Shown one piece after another: positions 1 through 11,949 of a DNA stretch of 64,000 bases. Position 1 is the stretch's first letter. Each line of letters begins with the position of its first letter. Below the pieces are notes generated by a model. That model was not told the DNA's origin. It worked only from the letters and a program-made list of their open reading frames with translations, and made no database searches. Position numbers and translations under genes: made by a program. Source of the stretch: Geobacillus stearothermophilus ATCC 12980 (GTDB taxonomy: Bacteria; Bacillota; Bacilli; Bacillales; Anoxybacillaceae); the NCBI RefSeq assembly GCF_030369615.1, contig NZ_CP128494.1, positions 1,197,501 to 1,261,500 on the forward strand. Reading direction: 5' to 3'.

Positions 1-57
<57 letters not shown>

Positions 58-60
58 ACG

Positions 61-176
61 AAAAGCGGAAGCGCCGCGTTCGGCTCTCGAAGCCAAATGT
101 TCTTCACCCGGAGGGGTGCTGGCACCCCGAGGGGGAAGGTTATTTGGCAGAAGAGAGCCAGGCGCTGGAGCTAGAC
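61..176 (+). repeat. Spacer repeat copy 1, AAAAGCGG...CTAGACAA
   Basis: The copy begins AAAAGCGGAAGCGCC and ends GGCGCTGGAGCTAGACAA. Nested arms pair 71-75 with 161-165, 82-88 (GGCTCTC) with 153-159 (GAGAGCC), and 92-98 with 142-148. The same AAAAGCGG start and CTAGACAA end recur at 303-420 and, without most of the interior, at 3374-3404. Confidence 0.65.
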
Positions 177-302
177 AAGACGAAAAGTGGAGGCCGCAAT
201 GGCCAACTGTCGATACACAGCGCTTTCGTTTCGTTCAGTTTTGAGGGAACGAGTCATGTTCTCTCAATGACAAAAATCGTTCCTTGAAAACTAGATAACC
301 GG

Positions 303-420
303 AAAAGCGGAGGCTCGCGGGTTGCCGCGATGGGCAAATGTTCTTCGCCTGCAAGGGTGCTTGCACCCGGAAGGCGAAGGTTATTTGACCCCGAGCGGCG
401 GCGAGCCGACGCTAGACAAT
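303..420 (+). repeat. Spacer repeat copy 2, AAAAGCGG...CTAGACAAT
   Basis: Second copy of the bounded hairpin element. GGCTCGC (312-318) pairs with GCGAGCC (401-407), and the interior again reads AAATGTTCTTC ... GAAGGTTATTT around a GGGTGC/GCACCC mini-hairpin. It lies between the two 5' strands of the 23S precursor stem, so it would fold as a side hairpin of that stem. Confidence 0.65.
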
Positions 421-444
421 AAGGAAGAAGCCGAGAGCGCTGTA

Positions 445-3372
<2,928 letters not shown>

Positions 3373-3373
3373 G

Positions 3374-3404
3374 AAAAGCGGCGGCGAGCCGGAGCTAGAC
3401 AATG
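3374..3404 (+). repeat. Spacer repeat copy 3 (short)
   Basis: Right after 23S the sequence reads AAAAGCGGCGGCGAGCC and then GGAGCTAGACAAT. These are the same ends as the two 16S-23S spacer repeats, with the interior hairpin missing. This suggests one mobile or recombining spacer module present three times in this rRNA operon. Confidence 0.55.
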
Positions 3405-3470
3405 AAAAGTGAAAGCGTCCCGGCTTCTTCCCGAAACGGTTATCTAGTTTTGAAGGAATGGCTTTCCTTC

Positions 3471-3498
3471 TTGACAACATTTATTTTTTAAGTATAAT
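3471..3498 (+). promoter_or_regulatory. Near-consensus sigma-A promoter in the 23S-5S spacer
   Basis: TTGACA at 3471-3476 and TATAAT at 3493-3498 are separated by 16 bp, with an AT-rich spacer. Transcription would start near 3505, about 20 nt before 5S. Just upstream, GAAGGAA TGGC TTTCCTTC (about 3452-3470) forms a small hairpin. Both hexamers match consensus; activity in vivo is inferred. Confidence 0.7.
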
Positions 3499-3523
3499 AA
3501 ATGATGTCGAAACTGAATCGCTT

Positions 3524-3642
<119 letters not shown>

Positions 3643-3648
3643 AAGAAC

Positions 3649-3692
3649 AAGCAGCCAGTTGTGCGTAATGCATAATTGGCTGCTTTTGTTTT
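3649..3692 (+). terminator. rRNA operon terminator
   Basis: AAGCAGCCAGTT (3649-3660) pairs with AATTGGCTGCTT (3674-3685), followed by TTGTTTTTG. It is a typical intrinsic terminator directly behind 5S. Confidence 0.85.
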
Positions 3693-3859
3693 TGTTGACC
3701 AAGTTTCTGGAAGCCTCCCGTTCTTAATAAGGTGGATGGATCACGATCCGCTTTTTTCAGAACTCCTATTTGCCCTTGGAAATGTTCACTCGTTCAATCT
3801 TTCTTTTTCGCCCTTCTCCTTGCGCATCATGCTGAATGACAATGTTAGTAGTGGAATAT

Positions 3860-4100
3860 CTGTGAACTACCCACCACCTACGCTTCGCTTAGAGGTGGGG
3901 GCTTCAAGCGACTTGTGTGTGTTCGCTGAACGGTAAGCCACACACAAGAACCCTTTACGCTTCCCTTCGTTCCGAAGGTGTCCGTTCTAGCCATATTCTA
4001 TCATATTCGTTGGCTAACGCCAACCGAAATTCATCTCCCACTTTCACTGGTGCTGGCGCACCTTCACGTTTAGAAGTAGGAGACTTCTTTCGAAGGGAAG
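3860..4100. mobile_element. Probable IS200/IS605-type right-end hairpins, no transposase or tnpB
   Basis: The 3693-4243 gap has no convincing gene. It contains two stem-loops resembling the conserved 3' ends of IS200/IS605 tnpB elements of thermophilic bacilli: CCCACCACCT...AGAGGTGGGGG (3871-3901), then TCTCCCACTTT (4034-4044) pairing with AGAAGTAGGAGA (4072-4083). Each is followed by a GACTTC- or GGCTTC-type tail. Such ends overlap the guide-RNA scaffold in active elements. No tnpA or tnpB remains here, so these would be relics or non-autonomous ends. Assignment is by motif memory only. Confidence 0.4.
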
Positions 4101-4243
4101 TTAAAGAGAATGCAAAATTTTTTTGAAGTACATATAATGTCCAAGTGGAGATGGTAATATATTGTTGGGGATTCATAATGGGACCATTTTAGGAGTATTA
4201 TAGTAATTTGGGCTGATCGGCGTTTCGACAGTACAATGGGGGG

Positions 4244-5233
4244 ATGAGCGTGGATGATCAGCACCCAAAGTCATTGCGGGTTCTATCCATTTATGAGAGG
4301 CTTCGCAAAGGGGAGGCGATTTCAAAAAAGAGGGAGGCGGAACGGTTTAGCGTCAACGAAAAAACCATTCAGCGTGATCTCGATGAGTTGCGTGCGTACA
4401 TTGCCGAGATGTTCCAAGGTTTAATGGAATTGGAGTATGATCGGAAGAAAAATGGTTATGTGCTGAAGAAGGACGAAGAAGGATGGTTGACAAACAAAGA
4501 AATTTTGGTTGTCTCTAAAATACTGCTGGAAAGTCGTTCGCTGCCAAAGGAAGAGATGGATCGAATATTGAAAAAACTCATTTTTCAATCCCATCCGCAA
4601 AATCAACGGTTTATTCAGGAAGTGATCCAAAATGAACGTTTTCACTATGTTCCTTTGCAGCATAACCAACCGCTTATTGAAATCATTTGGGAGTTAAGCA
4701 GCGCTGTACATACGAAACGCATTGTTTTAATCGACTACAAAAAGGAAGGGAGCGATGCCCCCGTTGCCCGGAAAGTCAAACCGGTAGGCATTATTTTTTC
4801 CGACTATTACTTTTACTTGATTGCCTTTCCGGAAGATTATGATTTTGACTTTCCAACGATTTATCGCATTGACCGTATTGTCCGCTATACGATAACTGAC
4901 GAACATTTTCACTATGATTACAAAAATCGTTTTGAAGAGGGGGAGTTTCGAAAACGGGTGCAATTTATGCATGCTGGGGAATTGATAAAAATCACCTTCC
5001 GCTTTTGGGGTTCGTCTTTGCAGGCGATTTTGGACCGTCTTCCTACCGCGAAAGTTATAGGGAAAGATGGAGATGCTTTTGTCATTGAGGCTGAAGTATA
5101 CGGGCGCGGTATCAAAATGTGGCTGCTAAGCCAGGCGCAATATTTGGAGGTGATCAAGCCAAAAGAGTTTCGCGAAGAGATGAAAAGAACGATTGAAGAG
5201 ATGCTGGGGAATTATCGGCAAGAATACGTTTGA
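4244..5233 (+). CDS. WYL-domain transcriptional regulator
   Basis: A 329-residue protein with an N-terminal winged helix-turn-helix (about residues 10-60; the stretch SVNEKTIQRDLDELR is the typical recognition helix of the YafY/DeoR-like type). It is followed by a WYL domain (about 140-205, ending in TIYRIDRI) and a C-terminal WCX-type region. WYL proteins are cytoplasmic regulators that bind ligands or nucleic acid, often near defence, DNA-damage or metabolic genes. The start ATG follows TGGGGGG. The neighbours (relic transposon ends, a lipoprotein gene) do not reveal the target, and no operator was recognised. Confidence 0.9.
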   Translation: MSVDDQHPKSLRVLSIYERLRKGEAISKKREAERFSVNEKTIQRDLDELRAYIAEMFQGLMELEYDRKKNGYVLKKDEEGWLTNKEILVVSKILLESRSLPKEEMDRILKKLIFQSHPQNQRFIQEVIQNERFHYVPLQHNQPLIEIIWELSSAVHTKRIVLIDYKKEGSDAPVARKVKPVGIIFSDYYFYLIAFPEDYDFDFPTIYRIDRIVRYTITDEHFHYDYKNRFEEGEFRKRVQFMHAGELIKITFRFWGSSLQAILDRLPTAKVIGKDGDAFVIEAEVYGRGIKMWLLSQAQYLEVIKPKEFREEMKRTIEEMLGNYRQEYV

Positions 5234-5447
5234 CGAATTCATGCTAGGGGATGAGCCGCTAGTCTTGCAGGTGAAACGATGTAGGCAAATGATTTTTCTA
5301 TAATAATGTAAACGCCTTGTTGACTTTCATACAGACAGCGACAACACGTTGCCTATGAGCTTTTTTCGTGTGCTAAGAGGATTAGAACTAGAACCACCGA
5401 TAAATCTCGAACAAAGATCAGTTATTGGGAAGGGGAAAAGATAAAGT

Positions 5448-6284
5448 ATGAAAAAACGCTTATCATTCTTTTTGGCACTAGCATTGTTGTTCTCCACGGC
5501 GGCAGGCTGTTCATCGGAATCATCGTCCCCATCTTCCGGTGACAAAAAAGAAAGCCAAAAGCAAGAAACGAAGGCACCGCTATCGAAGGAAGAGTTTGCA
5601 AAAATGATTTCCGATCCGGATCAATACAAAGGCTCGAAAGTAGACTTCTATGCGAAAATTTTTGTTGAACCGGAAAGGAGCGATGACGGCGTTTACATTC
5701 AGGCGTTCGCCGATCCAAAAAATAGTGAACAGAACGTGATTGTGGTGGCGGATCCGAAAACGGATGTGAAAAATGAGGATATTATTCATGTTGTTGGAAC
5801 AGTGAGAGAATCATTTGAAGGAGAAAATGCATTAGGTGGAACCGTGACTGCTCCTGTCATTGATGCAGAAAAAGTAGAAAAAACGGACTATATAAAAGCG
5901 TTTTCAAAGCCTTTGAAAACAATTGAGGTGAACAAAGAAATTAATCAGCATGGCTACATTGTTAAATTAAGCAAAGTTGAGGTTGCCGAGGATGAAACAA
6001 GGGCGTATGTGACGATTTCCAATCAAAGCAACGCTAAAATTAACTTCTGGGAGCATAATGCAAAGCTGTTAGTAGGGAATACACAGCATGAAAAAGCGGA
6101 TAACTTTGAAGCAGGCTATCCAGAAATTCCTTCGGATATTTTGCCGAAAGCAACAGTTGATGCGATTATTCCTTTTCCTGCAATTGACCAGAATGAAAAG
6201 ACGATTAAACTTTATTTTGAGGGAAGTTCAGAAAACTATGACATTACTATCGAACCGTTTCAATTTGAAGTTAATTTGAACTAA
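5448..6284 (+). CDS. Secreted lipoprotein, OB-fold plus DUF4352/DUF5067-like
   Basis: A 278-residue lipoprotein. The N-terminus has a basic start, a hydrophobic stretch and a lipobox ending STAAGC, so Cys21 would be lipidated and the protein anchored outside the membrane. A Ser-rich linker follows. Residues ~45-140 (YKGSKVDFYAKIFVEPE...IIHVVGTVRES) look like an OB-fold of the tRNA_anti-like type. Residues ~160-275 resemble the immunoglobulin-like DUF4352/DUF5067 domain of Gram-positive lipoproteins. Function unknown. The ribosome binding site AAGGGGAAAAG is reasonable. It appears monocistronic. Confidence 0.85.
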   Translation: MKKRLSFFLALALLFSTAAGCSSESSSPSSGDKKESQKQETKAPLSKEEFAKMISDPDQYKGSKVDFYAKIFVEPERSDDGVYIQAFADPKNSEQNVIVVADPKTDVKNEDIIHVVGTVRESFEGENALGGTVTAPVIDAEKVEKTDYIKAFSKPLKTIEVNKEINQHGYIVKLSKVEVAEDETRAYVTISNQSNAKINFWEHNAKLLVGNTQHEKADNFEAGYPEIPSDILPKATVDAIIPFPAIDQNEKTIKLYFEGSSENYDITIEPFQFEVNLN

Positions 6285-6334
6285 AATGCACTTTTGGAAC
6301 GTGTTAGTGTAATAAAAATAAAGAGGAAAAGGGG

Positions 6335-6362
6335 GAGCGGCGCTGCACATTGCGCCGCTCCT
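6335..6362 (+). terminator. Probable terminator after the lipoprotein gene
   Basis: GAGCGGCGC (6335-6343) pairs perfectly with GCGCCGCTC (6352-6360). The following T-tract is poor (CTTGCGTCTT), so termination efficiency is uncertain. Confidence 0.55.
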
Positions 6363-6469
6363 TGCGTCTTGTTTACAGGTTTTGCCTGTCTTTCGTCACG
6401 GTTGTTCATTATGATGGCGGTTTCTCACGGCTGCAGGGATGGGAAGTAGGCTCTGCCGACGGAACAGAC

Positions 6470-7048
6470 GATTTTTCAGCTTCATTTATATAAAGCCGGA
6501 AAATGTGCTGATTTTAGGTCCTTCGAAAATGTTTATCAGTTCGTTCCAAGGGCTGCTTCCGGATTTGAATTTAGAGGGCATTCAACAAATGACGTTTCAA
6601 CAGCTGGCCTTGATGATTTTGCCTTTCTTGCCGAAGGGCCAGCTTGGTCGGTCGCATCACTGGTATTTTGAAAGCGTTTTGTTTGATGATGATGAACTAG
6701 AGCGAAAACGAATTGAGTTCAAAGGTTCGTTGTCTTTTATGCGGCTGCTTGACTGGTTTGTCGAAGGAATAAAGGAACGATACGAATCGCAGATGCAGCC
6801 GGTCATGGTGTTCGATGAGTATTTGCCATAGCAAAGGAATGGAATTTGATGCGGTGATGCTGGTCAACGTGAATGGAGAACATTTTCCTAATGACGATTT
6901 GCATGCCCGTCTCCTTTATGTTCTAGTCACCCGCGCCCAGCATGAGTTGAAAATATTTCGCTATTGGAAGGGCTCGTTCAGCCAACAGCCAAATCCGCTT
7001 CCAAGTTTGATGACATCTTATGAGAAGGCGGTGCATGCCCATCCCTAA
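6470..7048 (+). pseudogene. Broken HelD/UvrD-like helicase gene
   Basis: Two pieces resemble the RNA-polymerase-associated helicase HelD (normally ~770 residues). The first (to 6831) contains KPENVLILGPSKMFISSF, the stretch after the missing Walker A region. The second (6833-7048, another frame) reads ICHSKGMEFDAVMLVN ... LLYVLVTRAQHELKIF, the C-terminal motif V/VI region. Some 350 residues are absent between them and the ATP-binding N-terminus is missing. A large internal deletion plus frameshift makes this a dead gene. A generic UvrD-type helicase cannot be excluded as the source. Confidence 0.8.
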
Positions 7049-7252
7049 AGTTCAAAATTTCTTCATTTTTTCTCCACAGATGATGGCGAAATATTCAACT
7101 ATTTTGTAAAATTAAATATGTAGGTGAGCGTAGGTTTCCACTATTGATATCATAATTGTAGAGCAAAACAATTTATTATATAAGTATATTTTTTGCAGTG
7201 CAAATAAAAGTGATATACTATAACTGAAATGTGTTATAATAATTCTCGTCAT

Positions 7253-7275
7253 CTCCCCCAAGCGGCGAGGGGGAG
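7253..7275 (+). other. GC-rich hairpin in the mqo leader
   Basis: CTCCCCC (7253-7259) pairs with GGGGGAG (7269-7275), between an AT-rich region with TATAAT at 7235-7240 and the mqo start. No T-tract follows, so it may stabilise the mRNA rather than terminate it. The rest of the 7049-7331 gap holds only AT-rich promoter-like sequence. Confidence 0.45.
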
Positions 7276-7331
7276 TGCTGAAATCGTTTCGAGCGGTCGC
7301 TCACCGTTTTTACAAATATGAGAGGATAGGG

Positions 7332-8846
7332 ATGGTAAACATGGGCAACAAACAAGGAAAAACGGATGTCATTTTAATCGGCGCTGGCATTATGAGCGCG
7401 ACGTTGGGGGCGCTCTTGAAGGAATTGGCGCCAGAGTGGGACATTGCCGTGTTTGAGCGGCTGGAGGAAGCGGGAGCGGAAAGCTCCAACGAGTGGAACA
7501 ACGCCGGGACGGGGCATGCGGCGCTGTGTGAGTTGAACTATACGGTTGAGAAGGCCGATGGGTCGATTGACATCGGCAAAGCAATTAAAATCAATGAGCA
7601 GTTTTACGTCTCTTTGCAGTTTTGGGCTTATTTAGTCAACAGCGGTATTCTTCGTGACCCGAAAGATTTCGTCCGTCCGCTGCCGCATATGAGCTTTGTG
7701 CAAGGGGAAGACAATGTGGCGTTTTTGAAAAAGCGCCACGAAACGATGGCGGCCAATCCACTGTTTAAAGGGATGGAATTTTCCGATGATCCGAAAAAGT
7801 TGGCCGAATGGGTGCCGCTCATGATGGAAGGGCGGGTGGTGGACGAGCCGATCGCGGCGACCCGCATCGAATCGGGAACGGACGTGAACTTCGGGGCGTT
7901 GACGCGTCAACTGTTTGAACATTTGAAACGGAAAAATGTCAACATTTACTACCGCCATCATGTCGAGGATATCCAACGGACAAGCGATGGCTTATGGGAG
8001 TTGAAGGTGCGGAATTTGGACACGGGCGCGGTGGAGCGCCATGCGGCCAAGTTCGTTTTCATCGGCGCCGGGGGAGGCAGCCTCCATTTGTTGCAAAAAT
8101 CCGGCATTCCCGAAGGAAAGGGGATTGGCGGCTTCCCGGTGAGCGGGTTGTTTATAGTGTGCAACAATCCGGAGGTTGTGGAAAAGCACCACGCGAAAGT
8201 GTACGGCAAAGCGAAAGTCGGCGCGCCGCCAATGTCGGTGCCGCATTTGGACACGCGGTTCATCGACAATCAAAAGATGTTGTTGTTTGGGCCGTTTGCG
8301 GGTTTTTCGCCGAAATTTTTGAAAAACGGATCGATGCTCGACCTGTTCACTTCAATCAAGCCGCATAACGTCTTGACGATCTTGGCGGCGGGCGTGAAAA
8401 ATATGGCCTTGACCAACTATTTGATCCAGCAAGTGCTGTTGTCGAAAGAACAGCGCATGCAAGAGCTGCGTGAATTCGTGCCGACGGCGAAAAGCGACGA
8501 ATGGGACATCGTCGTGGCGGGTCAGCGCGTGCAAGTGATCAAAGACACGGAATCTGGCGGCAAAGGAACGCTGCAATTCGGCACGGAAGTCGTCCATGCG
8601 GCTGATGGTTCGATCGCGGCGTTGCTCGGCGCTTCGCCGGGGGCATCGACGGCGGTTCATGTGATGTTGGAAGTCATCGAGAAATGTTTCCCAGAGCAGA
8701 TGAAACAATGGCGACCGAAAGTGAAAGAAATGATTCCGTCCTACGGTGAATCGTTGATGAAAAACGAAGCGCTGTTGCGGCAAGTGCAAGCGTCTACAGC
8801 GGAAGCGCTCGGGTTGAACGGCCACTTTGCGATACAGTTGGCGTAG
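7332..8846 (+). CDS. mqo: Malate:quinone oxidoreductase
   Basis: FAD-dependent membrane-associated enzyme that oxidises malate to oxaloacetate and passes electrons to the quinone pool, bypassing NAD-dependent malate dehydrogenase. The N-terminus has the Rossmann dinucleotide motif ([15 protein letters not shown]), then the Mqo signature [20 protein letters not shown], and near the end [20 protein letters not shown]. The ATG at 7332 is chosen because AGAGGATAGG precedes it and the resulting 504 residues fit the family; the frame is open upstream to 7275. A terminator follows at 8902. Apparently monocistronic. Confidence 0.96.
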   Translation: MVNMGNKQGKTDVILIGAGIMSATLGALLKELAPEWDIAVFERLEEAGAESSNEWNNAGTGHAALCELNYTVEKADGSIDIGKAIKINEQFYVSLQFWAYLVNSGILRDPKDFVRPLPHMSFVQGEDNVAFLKKRHETMAANPLFKGMEFSDDPKKLAEWVPLMMEGRVVDEPIAATRIESGTDVNFGALTRQLFEHLKRKNVNIYYRHHVEDIQRTSDGLWELKVRNLDTGAVERHAAKFVFIGAGGGSLHLLQKSGIPEGKGIGGFPVSGLFIVCNNPEVVEKHHAKVYGKAKVGAPPMSVPHLDTRFIDNQKMLLFGPFAGFSPKFLKNGSMLDLFTSIKPHNVLTILAAGVKNMALTNYLIQQVLLSKEQRMQELREFVPTAKSDEWDIVVAGQRVQVIKDTESGGKGTLQFGTEVVHAADGSIAALLGASPGASTAVHVMLEVIEKCFPEQMKQWRPKVKEMIPSYGESLMKNEALLRQVQASTAEALGLNGHFAIQLA

Positions 8847-8901
8847 GCTTATAGGTTTGAGCAATGGAAAGGAAAGCCGAGAGCCCGTTGCTTGGAAGGA
8901 G

Positions 8902-8936
8902 CAGCTGCCTGGAAATGAAGGGCGGCTGTTTTTCTA
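8902..8936 (+). terminator. mqo terminator
   Basis: CAGCTGCC (about 8902-8909) pairs with GGCGGCTG (8921-8928) with one G-U pair, followed by TTTTTCT. Confidence 0.75.
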
Positions 8937-9131
8937 TTTCGTTTGCCGCTTGATGTCGGAATGAAAGGGGCCTTGCCCTGCGGTTTTCAGATGCACGGTG
9001 GGGCGCAATCAAGTATACTGGAAAACAAAGACGTGAATGGAATAGCAATGGATCATCAAGGCTTGTTGAGACGATCTTGCGCTGCGGCCGCTGTTATCTT
9101 CCATGGAGAAGCAGTTGAAGGGGGTGAGGCT

Positions 9132-9686
9132 ATGACGAGATGGGTGTCCTATTCAGAAAAGCGGCAGTTCTTAACAACGTTTTTGCACAATCATCGCTTA
9201 AAGCATCCGGATGCCCGATTTGTGCTTAAGTATTTGCTTCAGCACCCCCATTTGCTTGAGAACGTCCAGTTTACGGAAACCGAGCAAAAGCAGGCGCGGT
9301 GGCTGATCATTTCGACTGCGATGACGGAAGAGGAAGGGCTCGTCTTTTATCGGCGCGGTCAAAAAAGCACGAGTCTTGCCTCGATTATGGGCGATTTGGC
9401 GCTGCATCCGAACGAGCCGCTCTATTTGACGCTCCATTTTCCAGGAAAGGCAAGGAATTTTTCGTACCTTCGGCTTATTGATCACCAAGCGTTTGAAAAT
9501 GTCAGACGGCACGAGCGGCATGAGAAAATGGCGAAGGCGGCCGAGCAAGTGTTGGATGAGGCGCTGAAACGTCATGAACTATCGGTGTTGAAAATGCAAA
9601 TTGACCAGGCGCTTGACCGAAAAGATATGGCGTTGTTTCAACAGCTGACGGAACAGTTAAAAAAATACGAAGGACAAAACAGCTAA
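9132..9686 (+). CDS. ypiB: YpiB-like protein (UPF0302 plus IDEAL domain)
   Basis: 184 residues from an ATG behind GGGGGTGAGG; an upstream in-frame extension exists but lacks a better site. Residues 1-115 match the UPF0302 domain (VSYSEKRQFLTTFL, DARFVLKYLL). The last ~35 residues (LSVLKMQIDQALDRKDMALF) form an IDEAL domain. This two-domain layout is that of Bacillus YpiB. In Bacillus the gene sits beside ypiF-qcrABC; here it stands alone. Molecular function is not established; cytoplasmic. Confidence 0.88.
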   Translation: MTRWVSYSEKRQFLTTFLHNHRLKHPDARFVLKYLLQHPHLLENVQFTETEQKQARWLIISTAMTEEEGLVFYRRGQKSTSLASIMGDLALHPNEPLYLTLHFPGKARNFSYLRLIDHQAFENVRRHERHEKMAKAAEQVLDEALKRHELSVLKMQIDQALDRKDMALFQQLTEQLKKYEGQNS

Positions 9687-9689
9687 ACG

Positions 9690-9722
9690 GGCTGCGGGCC
9701 TGCATGGGGCAAGCCCGCAGCC
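9690..9722 (+). terminator. Hairpin after ypiB
   Basis: GGCTGCGGGC (9690-9699) is perfectly complementary to GCCCGCAGCC (9713-9722). No T-run follows, so it is a strong stem that may terminate weakly or protect the 3' end. It lies between convergent genes. Confidence 0.5.
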
Positions 9723-9790
9723 GGCGCTGGCCGCTGAACGCGGCAGTTGGGCATCGGGTGGGAGTGCTAGTGTTGCACCGTGCGGCAGCG

Positions 9791-10912
9791 TCAGGAAAGC
9801 GGGATGATGGCCTCGGCGACGTTGTAGTCGAACGAATCAAGTTCGGTCGGGCGGCCGAGTACAAGCTTGGCAAGTTCTGCGCCTAAATATGGCCCGACGG
9901 TGAGCCCGGAAGAGCCAAGGCCGTTGGCTGCGTAAAGGCCGGTAAAACCGGGAAGCGACCCGAAGACAGGGAGAAATCCAGGCGTGCGCGGGCGAAACCC
10001 GACCCGTGTTTCCACGTAGGTGCACGCCGACAGCCCTGGCGCGACGGCGAGTGCTTTGTCCAGTATTTCGTGGATGCCGCCGGCGGTGGCGCGGACATCC
10101 ATCCCCGCTTCATCTTCATGGGTCGTTCCGATGATGATTCGCCCTCTAGGGAAGGCGAGCATATACTGATTGTTCGGCGGCATGACGACCGGCCATCGGT
10201 CGGTCTCGCCTGCCAACCATTCGAGATGAACGATTTGTCCTTTTTGCGGAGTGACGGCAAACCGAACGCCCAGCGGCTCAAGCAGTTCGCCAGCCCATGC
10301 GCCGGCTGTGACGATGACCGCTTCGGCCGTGTATTTCGCTCCATTGACTTCCACGCCGATGACGCGGGAGCCTTCAAACAGGATCTGGGCGTTTCCGCGG
10401 ATGTAGGCGGCGCCAAGCTTTTGGGCCGCGTTTGTGAGGGCGTCCCGCACCGCTCGGCCGTTCACTCGGGCGGCGCCGCTCACATATAGGGTATGATGCT
10501 CACCGCCAAGCGGCGGAAACAGCTCCTTCGCCTCATGGGGATGAAGCCGCACGATCTCTCCCATTTCCGGCGCGTCTTCGCGCCGTTTGCGAGCGCGCTC
10601 CTCCATTTGTTCCAGTTTCTGTTCGTCTGTATGCAGGCAAAGCGCCCCGACGCGCGCATAACCGGTGTCCGTTTCCCCGAGCGCTTGCAGTTCTTCGATG
10701 AGGGAGGGGTAAAACTTCGCTCCGTTTTTGGCCAATCGGTACCATTTTTGGTTGCGGCGCTGCGACAGCCAAGGGCAGACAATCCCCGCCGCCGCACCGG
10801 TCGCCTGCCCTTTGTCGCCGCGGTCGATGATGATCACGTTTGCGCCTTCCTTGGCCAAATGGTAAGCGGTCGAGGCCCCTAAAATGCCGGCTCCGACGAT
10901 GATGTACTTCAT
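9791..10912 (-). CDS. FAD-dependent amino-acid oxidase, DadA/ThiO family
   Basis: A 373-residue member of the DAO superfamily (glycine oxidase/D-amino-acid dehydrogenase/sarcosine oxidase group). The N-terminus KYIIVGAGILGASTAYHLAKEG is cut here to its core: GAGILGAST binds FAD. ATGAAAGIVCPWLS follows, and the C-terminus has GFRPRTPGFLPVFG and YAANGLGSSGLTVGP, the FAD-closing motif. It resembles Bacillus YurR. Substrate cannot be read from sequence; no thiamine genes are adjacent, so a general D-amino-acid or N-methyl amino-acid oxidase is likelier than thiazole synthesis. It converges on ypiB. Confidence 0.88.
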   Translation of the reverse strand: MKYIIVGAGILGASTAYHLAKEGANVIIIDRGDKGQATGAAAGIVCPWLSQRRNQKWYRLAKNGAKFYPSLIEELQALGETDTGYARVGALCLHTDEQKLEQMEERARKRREDAPEMGEIVRLHPHEAKELFPPLGGEHHTLYVSGAARVNGRAVRDALTNAAQKLGAAYIRGNAQILFEGSRVIGVEVNGAKYTAEAVIVTAGAWAGELLEPLGVRFAVTPQKGQIVHLEWLAGETDRWPVVMPPNNQYMLAFPRGRIIIGTTHEDEAGMDVRATAGGIHEILDKALAVAPGLSACTYVETRVGFRPRTPGFLPVFGSLPGFTGLYAANGLGSSGLTVGPYLGAELAKLVLGRPTELDSFDYNVAEAIIPLS

Positions 10913-10940
10913 TCATGAACACCTTTTCCTTTTTTCTACT

Positions 10941-10949
10941 AGTATACCA
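10941..10949 (-). promoter_or_regulatory. Extended -10 promoter of the DadA-like gene
   Basis: Read on the minus strand, TGGTATACT lies about 30 bases before the start codon: a TATACT -10 with the TGn extension. No good -35 was found. Confidence 0.45.
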
Positions 10950-10978
10950 TAGACGGCGCCAATCGGGAACCGGTGTGG

Positions 10979-10996
10979 GCCGGCCCGAAAGCCGGC
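10979..10996 (-). terminator. Possible hairpin downstream of speD
   Basis: GCCGGC (10979-10984) and GCCGGC (10991-10996) form a short GC-rich hairpin in the 106-bp gap between speD and the DadA-like gene. There is no T-run, so the call is weak. Confidence 0.3.
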
Positions 10997-11018
10997 AGGC
11001 GTCAAAAAGGCGCCCGCG

Positions 11019-11813
11019 TCAAACGGTGTTCGGCATATTTTTTCCGTAAAAGATCTCATCCATTTCCCTTCTCAGCTTGGCGGTTGTTTCATTCGCTTCT
11101 TGTTCGCTCAAATCCTCTTTTGCATAGCCAAACAAGTAGTTGTCCAAATCAAACTGTTTCAACTTGCATTTTGTGTGAAAAATATTCTCTTGGTAAATGT
11201 TTACGTCGATCATATCGTACTTTTCGCGAATGTGCTCCGGGATATAATCTTGAATCGACGTAATGTCATGGTCGATAAACAGCTTGTATCCGTGAATGTC
11301 GCGCGTAAATCCGCGCACGCGGTAGTCGATGATCATAATGTCGGCGTCAAATGAATGAATCAAATAGTCGAGCGCTTTGAGCGGCGAAATTGCCCCGCAT
11401 GTGACGACATCAATATCGGCGCGGAACGTGCTGATTCCGTCATTCGGGTGATATTCTGGGTATGTATGGACGGTGATATGGCTTTTGTCAAGGGAAAGCA
11501 CCACCGCCTCCGGCAAAGGGCCGTCATCTTCGGGCACCTCGACAACCGGCCCCTCGGAAACGAGCATCGTCACGCTCGCGCCCTGCGGAACGTAATCTTG
11601 CTTGGCGATGTTTAACACATGGGCGCCGATCATGTCGGCGACACGTTTTAAAAGATTCGTCAGCCGTTCGGCATTGTACACGTCGTCAATGTATTCGATA
11701 TACGCCTCTCTCTCCTTCGCCGTTTTCGTATAGCAAATATCGTACATATTGAAGCTGAGCGATTTCGTCAAGTTGTTGAACCCGTGCAGCTTGACGCGCG
11801 GTGTTTCGTTCAT
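11019..11813 (-). CDS. speD: S-adenosylmethionine decarboxylase proenzyme (class 1, E. coli type)
   Basis: 264 residues, the usual length of the E. coli-type enzyme and longer than the ~125-residue B. subtilis SpeH type. It decarboxylates S-adenosylmethionine to supply aminopropyl groups for spermidine. The proenzyme cuts itself to create a pyruvoyl cofactor; the cleavage site is [13 protein letters not shown] with Ser111, and His116 and Cys138-region residues lie in the expected block ([19 protein letters not shown]). It is monocistronic in this window, with no spermidine synthase beside it. The start follows GGATGGGTCC. Confidence 0.95.
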   Translation of the reverse strand: MNETPRVKLHGFNNLTKSLSFNMYDICYTKTAKEREAYIEYIDDVYNAERLTNLLKRVADMIGAHVLNIAKQDYVPQGASVTMLVSEGPVVEVPEDDGPLPEAVVLSLDKSHITVHTYPEYHPNDGISTFRADIDVVTCGAISPLKALDYLIHSFDADIMIIDYRVRGFTRDIHGYKLFIDHDITSIQDYIPEHIREKYDMIDVNIYQENIFHTKCKLKQFDLDNYLFGYAKEDLSEQEANETTAKLRREMDEIFYGKNMPNTV

Positions 11814-11949
11814 CGACGGGACCCATCCTTTCGTTTTTTCTTAATTTGTCCCGTTGCTGGCGAAGATAGTAATTTTTCTTTTGAAATGGAAGAAAACGGA
11901 ATATGGGCTTGCCCTAATGGTCTATGGCCATTTCCGGGAAGTGTCCGCT

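Noticed and set aside
8352..8864. Antisense frame of 170 codons opposite mqo
   Set aside because: It is a GC-driven shadow with His/Arg-rich composition and no start context.
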